Source: Dasyornis broadbenti | Taxonomy: Eukaryota; Chordata; Aves; Passeriformes; Dasyornithidae | DNA length: 64,000 nt | Direction: 5' to 3' | Assembly: GCA_013397935.1 (NCBI GenBank) | Contig: VZRN01001158.1 | Span: 717,396 to 781,395 of the forward strand | Part shown: piece after piece, positions 55,566-64,000 of the stretch | How positions within the stretch are numbered: the first letter of the stretch is position 1 | Layout: every line of letters starts with the position of its first letter | Notes under the pieces: model-generated | Databases searched by the model: none | What the model was told of the DNA's origin: nothing | What the model saw: only the letters and a program-made list of their open reading frames with translations | Translations under genes and position numbers: made by a program

Positions 55566-58500
55566 GTTTGTTGTGGATTTTTTTTAATAGTGAATGAAGG
55601 CGTTTTTCAAAATACTGTATAAAGTACTCCTAACAGCATCACACTAGACAACGTAATAACTGTTTTCTACTTTAACTACATAATCTGCATGTGAGGATTT
55701 TCTTTCTAAGACCAATCACTGAAGAAAACAGAAAAGAACCCTTCAGACCCTGTGTATTCCATGCCTCAGAGCATTGCCCAAACTTTTCTTGAACTCTAGA
55801 CTTGGTGCTGGGACCAGTTCTGGCTTAGTCACCGGAAAAGCCCAGCTCAGGGGCGGGTGAAAAGGTGGGGAAGAACCAACACATTAGGTACTAATCTAGG
55901 AATTGAGGTGCCCATAATCAATAACCTTTCATTATATTTTCATTTTTGGAACAAGGTGCAAGTTAAGTCAAAAAGGGCGAAAGCCCTGAGAGCCAACACA
56001 GGGAGGTTCACAAAGAGCAAAGCGACATTTGAGCTCAGGTTTCTGTAGCAACACCACTGTGCAAACACGACCACAATGGTGAAAAAACTACAGCTGTGAA
56101 ACTAAACAGTACTGGAGGTGGTTTTTCTGGCTTGGTATATATAAATTTATAAAAAAAGAAATAACACCTTGCCGAGGAGAATGAGACACACTGAGCCATT
56201 TCATGGGCTGTACCTGTGTGGAGGGGTAGAGAGCCAGCACCACAATTAACCCAAGCAGTGGTGCATGAGCTGCTGGGGAAATTAGCTCTGGAGTATAGGG
56301 AAGAATTGGGTATTGGCTGCCCAAGAGGGTGGGAGCACTCTGAAGATACAGCGTGGTCTCAGAGCTTCCCTGGAAAGAAAAAAACCTGAAATTTTCACCC
56401 CCAGAGCTGCAGACAGAATTGCTGTGGGCTAATTCTGTTGCCTATGCTTCTTTTTCTATTTCTTGTCTCTGTCTCTGGGGAGGGAGATGATTTTCAAGGA
56501 GAGGCGGGAAGTGCAGTTCTGAGGCTGGGATGGGACCCACAGCAGTGAGAATGGTATCAGGGTATTGGTGAGATCCCTAGCCTCATCCATGGGATAAATG
56601 ACAGGAAATGCAGCTGGGAGCAAAGCAGCCTCAGGTGGGGAGCAGGGCTGCAGCTCCAGTATCAGAGTTTGTGGAACAGGCATGGAGCCAGTCAAGGTGG
56701 CTGAGCAAGAACAGGAGGTCAGAAGCAGAGAAAACTCAATAGGCAAGGTACAAAACGTGTCTGAAGTGACTCAGGGGCCAGGTCTGAATGAGTGCCTGGG
56801 AAGGGGAGAGCTCATCAGAAATAATTCTGGTTATTTGCAAAACTGGAGAAATTAGCCAGCACATGTAAAGCAGTACTGGTGGAGCCTATAGACTCAGGAA
56901 AATGTTGCTGGTAAAAACATTTTAACCCTTTGACTCAGGAGTGTCTGACAAGGATGTGCCTGAACTCAGGTGCCAAGGAGGCTCATAAGCTGAGCAGAGC
57001 CACAAAAGATTTTGCAGGGGGTGAGGATACAGGAGAGAAGCAAGTTCTGCTCTTGTGACATATCGTAGGACACTGGAATGTCTCCAGAGACTATCCTGCA
57101 GTCCAGGGTTTATCTGCTTCTAGCAGTTGTCAGTGCTACATGATCTATGTCTAAAATCTACGCTGGGAGAGTTGTCTTGAGCCAGTTTCTCCCACCTGTC
57201 TGTTGCTGCTTGTGATTCTTTTTTCATCCAATAACTCATGCAGGAGACATTCTGTTATAGAATTCAGAGGATTTGTCCAAAATATGTTCAGCACTGCTGG
57301 TTCTGCTGAAGACAGGCTACCGACTTCTGATTTCTCAAGGTCCCTGTGTTAGTGAAGAAACTATTTCCACTCGTGGCATGCTGCTTTTGTAAGCACTTGT
57401 TTTCCAAGGCGCTTGGCTTCTTTTTGAATGCTTTGTAACACTCATCTTGCAACGTATTAGCAGTCAGCTAACAGTCAAGTCGAAAATATGCAGGGTTTGT
57501 TTCTGGTAGTTCACAGATTTGGTTTTCTCATGCCTTCGAGCTTTGAGGTGCTGAAAATGCTTCATTGGTGCCATTTCTTTAATCTGACATATTTTGTTAA
57601 TATGCTCCTGCACTAGTTAATTAATTCTTCTGTTGCTTGTCATATAAATTTAACAGTATTTACGTTGTTTTGCATGGTTTTTCACACTATTTCAAATCCT
57701 TCAGTGATGACTGGATACTGGCTATGTGCAACATGCAAGAAATCTTTCCAACTTCATTTGAGGTCTCAAAAAAGTTCAAACTTAGTTTTTAGCAAATCAC
57801 TGATAATACATTACTCTCTCATATAGCCAGAGCATCCTGCCTTGTCTACAAGAGTCTCACGTAATTTTTTCATTTAAGAAATTGGAATAAAGCAACAAGC
57901 CTAAATATTGACTGAAGGGAGTAAACCGTTTTGTCCTAACACCAAAATCTTACAGTGTTGTCACAATCTGGTACAAGTAGATTATCTGTCCAGTTGGGGA
58001 TGGGAGGTGACTCCACTCTGTAAAACTAACTGCTGGCAGGGCTGGAGGAACTCTTCAGATGGTGCGAATTCCTGTGTAACTACTTCACCAAAACAGTTAT
58101 TTTGCTTTTGAGGGGTATTTGCCTGCACCAACTGACTGGCATATGTTGGAAACTCTCCCTGGAGAACACGTCCGTGGCCCCAGAGATTTCCACCTGAGAT
58201 ATTAGAAATGGTCTGCTACACTCCCTGTCTGTAATGTGCTTCTGTCTGTAATGGGAATAATATCTAAACACTGCACATGCCAAGTGGAAGGTGCTCTCTC
58301 ATTCCTTCTGTGAATTAGTATCAGTAAATAGTAACTCTCTGGGAAAGCCTTTAATTTCATTCCTCTCTGCAGTTCATGACACCTTGAGACATTTGGTCCA
58401 TCTGCTCTTAGCAGAGTCACACAAGTTGTAAAAGCTTATTTGGGGGGTCCTTGTACAAGTGATTTACCAATGATAGTAATAATTTCATCCTCAAACGGTG

Positions 58501-59769
58501 CAATTTATTACTCTGGTCTGAAATGACAGAAAGAAAGAGACACTTGGCTTGTGGACTCTCTTTCCCCACACATTATTGCCCTACAATTCAGAGACTACTC
58601 TTCTGAGAAATCACTAAGGCCAGTTTACTTCTCATGGTTCCCACTTCTGTTATATTATCTCTGCTTGGGGATATAATTAGCAGCAAGTTTGTGGGTAAGT
58701 GACATTTAAAGTTACGATGTAGAAATGACATTTTGCACAAATGCCCGTGTTTTCTGAGAAATAAGACTTTTGAAGAAACTCTGTAACATCTTTGTAGATT
58801 TCTCTCTTACTGCTATTCTCATTCATTTTAATGCTCACGGTAGAAGATTTTCTCTTCAAAGTGATGGCAGTCGGTGCCTAAACTCTAACAGCTTTTGCAC
58901 TCAAAACTCTTTATTTCATAAAAAAACCCCAAACGGTTCAAGGTTTCAAAAAATAAATTGTGCATGTGTGTGTGTACACACTGCAGGTAAACAAAATACA
59001 GTTCCTCATTACTATTAAGGCTAAAATTAAAAACAGTCCTTCCACGGAGGGCACACACAGAGAGCCAGGTGTTCCTGCAAGAGTGTTTTGTAAATAAAGT
59101 TGTAGCATGCAAAACCAGATTATTTTATTTCTCTCCTAGCTAAAAGAGGAAATAGAGGAGAGTTCCTAGCAGGTTTAGAGCTCACAGAGAAACTCAAATG
59201 AACAGCCTGAACTGAGGCTTTGCAACTTTTAGACTTGTCCAGGATTAGGTGAACCAGAAGGGATCCATCATTGAAAGGATGGCTGTTGTCCTCCTGGTGC
59301 TTTTATTAGTAAACCTCACATGGTGAATTTGCAAATTGTCTGAGTGGGCTTGGCTGAAAGCAGAGAAGGGTTGTTCTTCCAGTGCTTGTTATTCCATGGC
59401 AAGTCCTAGTGCTCAGACCTGGAGGCACCACTTGGCTGGAACAAAAGGACAGGCAGAAATATTTGTAATAATGGTAATAACATTCCTTAATAACATGCTT
59501 TCTGCAGCTCACTTCACTTGGGCTGCTCCCACGTCTCAAGATAAAAATTGTGATTTTGGGGTGGAGACAGCGAAGCCTGACTGCCGCAGGGGGGCTGCTC
59601 TGTGGTCTGGCCTGTGCCCATCCTGAGAGAGGGACCCGTGAGCATGTTCTGGCAGGAGCCTGTGGTTGCTGTATGCTTGGCAGGGCTGTGGCACTGCTTC
59701 TGCAGAGCATCACCCCTGAAACCAGCCCTGCTCTCCTCCCCTGGGCTGCCACCTGCCCATGGCCCCTCG
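55566..59769. other. non-coding DNA downstream of CD7
   Basis: No supported gene, RNA or repeat family is present. A short (GT)n run lies near 58964-58978. Confidence 0.4.
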
Positions 59770-60054
59770 GTTCCCTCGCTGTCACTGCCACACCATGGCC
59801 TGTGTTCCACCCGCCAGTGCTTCTCAGTTCCCTCGCTGTCACTGCCACTTCAAGCTCTATGTTCCAGCTGCCAGTGCCCCTCGGTTCCCTCGCTGTCACT
59901 GCCACACCATGGCCTGTGTTCCACCCGCCAGTGCTTCTCAGTTCCCTCGCTGTCACTGCCACTTCAAGCTCTATGTTCCAGCTGCCAGTGCCCCTCGGTT
60001 CCCTCGCTGTCACTGCCACGCCGTGCTCTGTGTTCCAGCTGCCTGTGGCCACTC
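59770..60054. repeat. 57-bp minisatellite, five units
   Basis: GTTCCCTCGCTGTCACTGCCA occurs at 59770, 59827, 59884, 59941 and 59998, giving a period of exactly 57 bp (19 codons). Units alternate as A-B-A-B-C: units 1 and 3 are identical, and so are units 2 and 4, so a 114-bp dimer was duplicated recently. Because the period is a multiple of three, several frames on both strands remain open and give repetitive proteins of up to 248 codons. None has a start context, splice sites or a known domain that argues for coding. Confidence 0.93.
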
Positions 60055-62163
60055 TGTCCCTCGGTGGAGGCAGGCCCCTGCAGGCCCCAGAGCAGCCAGC
60101 ATTGGCAGAGTGGTTCTTAGCAGGTAAAAGTCAGGCACAGTGGTGAGACACAGCAAAGAATTGCATGAATACGTGGATGGGCCTCCCGGACTTTCCTCAG
60201 CTCCCACAGCTCCTGGAGCCAGGGCAGAGCTGCAGTCCTGCCGGCCATGGCCAGGGTGTGAACAGGGTTTGATCTGCTCCAAGTATTGTGTATTCACTGA
60301 TTAGCTCCATCTTCTGCTTTTTCCAGTTTAAAGAACAGAAGCTGAGGCACTGGGTAGCTGATGCCCCTGGACCAAGGCCGCTGAGTCAGGCAGCCAAGCA
60401 GTTTTCATTCCATCCCACCAAAACAAACACCTCTCTCATGTTTCTGTTCTGTCGTTGCATGGGATGAGGTGGAGGAGGGTAACGTGACAATCAGACCTGT
60501 TCAGTGATGAGCTGGCACCACTGACATCACTTCACATTTAGAAGATTTGATTCTTGGATCAGTAAACCTCATCTACTTTCTAGCACAAAGACACAAGAGA
60601 AAGCGACTCCTGATTTCGCTCGTTTTTTCCAGCAGAATGTTTGGCATGTGCCAGCGGCATGTTGTGTTTGGTGACTCTAACATCTCCATCACCAGAAGAT
60701 ATGATCAGACAGTGACCTTGCTCTAACAGTAACAAATGATATGAACCGAGATTTTATCTTTTGATGTGGTTTATTTATCTGATAGAATCTCTGACATTAG
60801 AGTGATGAGTTTATGTAAGATATTTACAGCCACTGACATCCCCACCGAGCCTCTCAGCTCCAGCACTGCAGCACTTTATTTGGTCATCTCTCCACCAGCC
60901 TGTGCATCTCTCGTCTGCGCTTTGCTGGCTTAGGCAGCAGCAGCAGTCTGGCTGCTGCAGACCCGACTTCCTCCTGGGCTCAGATACACTGCCCACAATT
61001 GAATAAATGTTGATATCTCCTGTTAGATCTTGTCTGGCTATCTCGACTATCCCAGTGCGGAGGCCATGCAGAAATAGAGTTAACAATGCTCAAATCCTGA
61101 GGCATCCGTGCTGCCTTCCACAAAATTTGGCATTTGTATAGATCTCAAATAAATCCACTGGCACCTGTGGTGCTCTGAGCTCCAGCGTGCCCCAGCTCTG
61201 TTGTGATGAGTGCCTGAGCTTGCTGGGGTACAGCCATGTGCCTCAGCTGCTGTGTGTGTGCATTTGCCACCATGTGGTATCGTGAACTCCCAGTCTGGCT
61301 GGGACAAAATGGGGAGAGGGAACCACCAGTCTGGAGTATTAACAAAGAAACTGCCTAAGAGACAGAGAGTAAACAAGAATTTATGTGTTGGAGGGGTGGG
61401 GTTGCTGGTTTGGGGTTTTTTCGTTGTTGTGAAATTTGGTTTTTTAAAAATTACTGTTATTACTTGATTTACTCACTCTTTTAGCTGTTGAAAACTGATT
61501 GCTGGATGGGAAAAACCATGTTCACACATACAGAGCTATCTGTCTGCTAGGTTCAAAGATGTTTAGCAGTTACACTTGAGGGGTCATGGGGAAAACAGGG
61601 ACATTCCTTGCAGCACTAGGCACTTTCAGGCATAAACCCAAGACTCTAAAGATCGGTAATTGGAGACAGAAAATGTTACCCTCTACCCAGTTCATGTAAG
61701 AGCTGTGCAATTACTTTTCTGCAGCCTGTGTCAGTCCCCATGAGCTGTGATCTGACATGATCTGCTGCTGAATCCTGTCAGCTGGGTGGCCCAGCTGGTC
61801 GTAGGCCCAAGGTTCCTAAGAAAATGCTGATAAATTCTTGGAATGTTCCACTTTGAGTCACATATGAACCAACGCACAGAGTATTTGTATCAGCTTGGAC
61901 AACATGTTATCAGTTCTGAAATGTCCTTTGCTGATTGAAAGATTCCTTGCTGTTGGAAATAAGCTTTTCCTGGTAAATTTTAAGTGTACTCAGCTGTACA
62001 TATAATCCTCTTTAATGACTCTAATTTTCTTACATTACACAGCTGGGTATAGAGGCCATTTCACATCAGCAGGAGTCAGGAAACTAATTCAGGTTCCCTG
62101 CAGTTTAGATGGCCAGGTAATGAGGTGCAGCTGAGGTTTCCTGAGGCACTCAGGGAGTCACAA
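60055..62163. other. unique non-coding DNA
   Basis: No gene or repeat is recognised. Confidence 0.4.
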
Positions 62164-62998
62164 TATAAAACAGAGGAGCAGAGAGATAGAGTTTGGTTTG
62201 GTTCAGCCACTTGCCAGGATTTTTAGTTAAGTGCTCTTTTGGTCTTGCTGGAGGTAAAGCTGCATTAGCAAAGTGGTACAAAGTCATTGTCTAGTTCTGT
62301 GCTTTGGTACAGAACTACCTTGGTTGGATTTTGTGTGATCTTTTGGGAACTGCAGGTCCTACAGCTCCAGGTTAGAAACACTGAATGAAAACAGCTGGGT
62401 TTTGCCTCCTTGAGGGAGCTGGTTCTGGGGCAGTCCCTGCATGAAGCACCACTGCTGTACTCCAGCAGAAGTGTGGTCTCAAGCAAAAAACCCAGCTCTC
62501 TGTGGTTAAATGTGAGAAGCATGAGCTCTGTGGGCAAGGACGCTGTGAATCTTTGAAGCTGAATTTCTTGTAATTCTAAGATGTGCTGGAAAGAGTGGGC
62601 AACATTCACAGCTGCACCCTTGGGCTGCCTGCAAAAGGCAGAGAGTGCAGGTGTTACCCTGGTCCAAGGACGGTGCAGTGTTTTGGGGAGGAAGGTGCTG
62701 GCTGTTCCCAGTGTCCCCAGGACACCCAGCAGCCGGTGTGGCCCGAGCTGGCGTTGTGCTCACCCTGGAAGTGCTCTCAGCCAAGCCAGCAATGAAAGAG
62801 GGGACGTTAGAACCCTCTGCAGCTCTGCTGTGGTTCAGTTGCTGTCTTAGATGCAGTGACTTGCACCTTGTTTATCAGCTGGCGTTCACCCCCAGACAGA
62901 GCTTCCTTTCTCTGTGGCTGCCCTTTATCTAAGATGGACCTAAGTCAAGCCCCTGGACATCTTACCCTTCTCATCTCTGTTGAAAGACTTTAAATAAA
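62164..62998 (+). other. possible unspliced transcript unit (weak)
   Basis: A TATA-box-like TATAAAA at 62164-62170 lies 830 bp upstream of an AATAAA at 62993-62998. The stretch in between has several short overlapping frames but no recognisable protein, so any transcript would most likely be non-coding. Both motifs are short enough to occur by chance. Confidence 0.15.
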
Positions 62999-64000
62999 AG
63001 GCAGTGCCTCAGAAACTCAACTCTGCATTGTGAAGTTTTCCTTAATATTTATGCTGGCAATGTATTTCCTCAGGAGCAAATTTATTTTCAAAGAATTGGA
63101 AGACTCTTTTTTTTTTTTTTTTTTTTTTGTNNNCTCTTCCTCCGTACTTTTTTTTGTTTTATTGTTTCCTTTGTAACAAAACAGGATGTATCTTCAAAAA
63201 CCACAAGTATAACAAGTGTTATCTCTGAGGTGCTTCAATTTACTACATCAGATTGTGTTTAAAGCTCCCTTTAGCACTGTCAAACAGCCTGGGCAGTTGA
63301 GGAGAAGGGAGAAGGGTTGTTATTTTGACACTCCTTTCAGTGAGAGGAAAAGGAAATACCAGTCTAAAAGAAGGAAATCTGTACTTAATACTCTGTGGCC
63401 TCAAACATCTTATTTTTACATCTGTGAAAGCACATTTAGAAGACATTAACTGGTGAATACTGCAGTAGGACTTGGCATCAATGCTTAACAGGAAAATGTG
63501 ATCACTTCATGATGTTTGATGGTGTAAGAGTGTAAAGGCTTTTATTAATATCTGTTCCTATGCTTGGATTAGACACCACTTGCCACACCTCTGGGCATAG
63601 CCATTAATGAGGGATGGAACTCCCTGGCTTGTTAAAAATAGGCCATTTTAAGAGAATGGAGAAAGACACAGACTGTTCCTAAAGCATGGGAAGAGGTACC
63701 AGGAAGGATGCTAAAGCAGAGTAATGGGCTAGGGCCAACAAAGGAGCCCAGAGCTGAGAGAAGTGTAGGGCTAGAAAGGACTTGCACAACTCTAGAGCAC
63801 AAAATAATTATCTGGGTCTAGGTCCAGCCCATCCCAGGAGTGAAGTGCCTGCCTGATCTGTGCCTGAAGGCTCCTTCTGGTGGCATCATTCATAATTTCT
63901 GTGCTGGAGTTTAATTTCCTTGTAACTTGTCTGAGCTGGTCCTAAGCTGTGCTCACACCTCAGCCTGTCCCCGGGAATGCCAGGAAAACAAAGCTGTTCC
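62999..64000. other. unique non-coding DNA
   Basis: A poly-T run with three unresolved bases lies at about 63107-63133. Nothing else is recognised. Confidence 0.4.

Noticed and set aside
59306..60052. 248-codon repetitive open frame on the minus strand, with overlapping + frames of 198, 172 and 122 codons
   Set aside because: All are produced by the 57-bp minisatellite, whose period is a multiple of three. There is no domain, splice site or start context, and they overlap on both strands.
59770..60054. Regular repeats considered as a CRISPR-like array
   Set aside because: The units are contiguous with no unique spacers, and the genome is a vertebrate's.

Overview
This is a nuclear genomic window from a bird, most likely a songbird. 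The evidence is CR1 LINE 3' ends with the ATTCTRTGA-type terminal repeat, a tRNA-Ile-headed SINE with a CR1 tail (the TguSINE1 type known from zebra finch), ERVL-like solo LTRs, and genes with introns. Most of the 64 kb is non-coding. I can support two multi-exon protein genes, both on the + strand, plus one broken gene fragment.

Gene 1 (33899-38247) is a five-exon gene for a predicted 244-residue type I membrane protein: signal peptide, cysteine-rich ectodomain, one transmembrane segment and a short cytoplasmic tail. Every internal splice junction is phase 1, as in immunoglobulin-superfamily receptors. I do not recognise the family. Gene 2 (48302-54027) is CD7, identified by its cytoplasmic VVYEDMS tail. 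It encodes two tandem Ig-V domains, each on a 342-bp phase 1-1 exon, where mammalian CD7 has one. Between them, at 43398-43570, lies a roughly 93% identical copy of the end of CD7 intron 1 and the start of its first Ig exon. This copy is cut off and ends in a stop.

The locus is a mosaic of old duplications. A block at about 27.9-31.8 kb (upstream of gene 1) is paralogous to about 45.0-47.85 kb (upstream of CD7). Smaller paralogous pairs are 8220-8358/43260-43397, 23402-23500/28371-28463, 23710-23820/26608-26719, 20477-20634/22164-22315 and a 183-bp pair with one mismatch, 3531-3713/5167-5349. Mobile elements include a textbook solo LTR (39440-40513, perfect terminal inverted repeat, 5-bp target duplication), a diverged relative inside the duplicated block (45702-46728), two smaller LTR-like elements, about six CR1 fragments and the SINE.

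The left 27 kb and right 8 kb contain no gene I can support. They hold repeats, a GC-rich patch with two CTCF-like motifs 60 bp apart (1153-1231), and a 57-bp minisatellite (59770-60054). The most interesting content is the CD7 neighbourhood: a two-domain CD7 with a predicted soluble splice form, an unidentified membrane protein beside it, and the duplication debris connecting the two.
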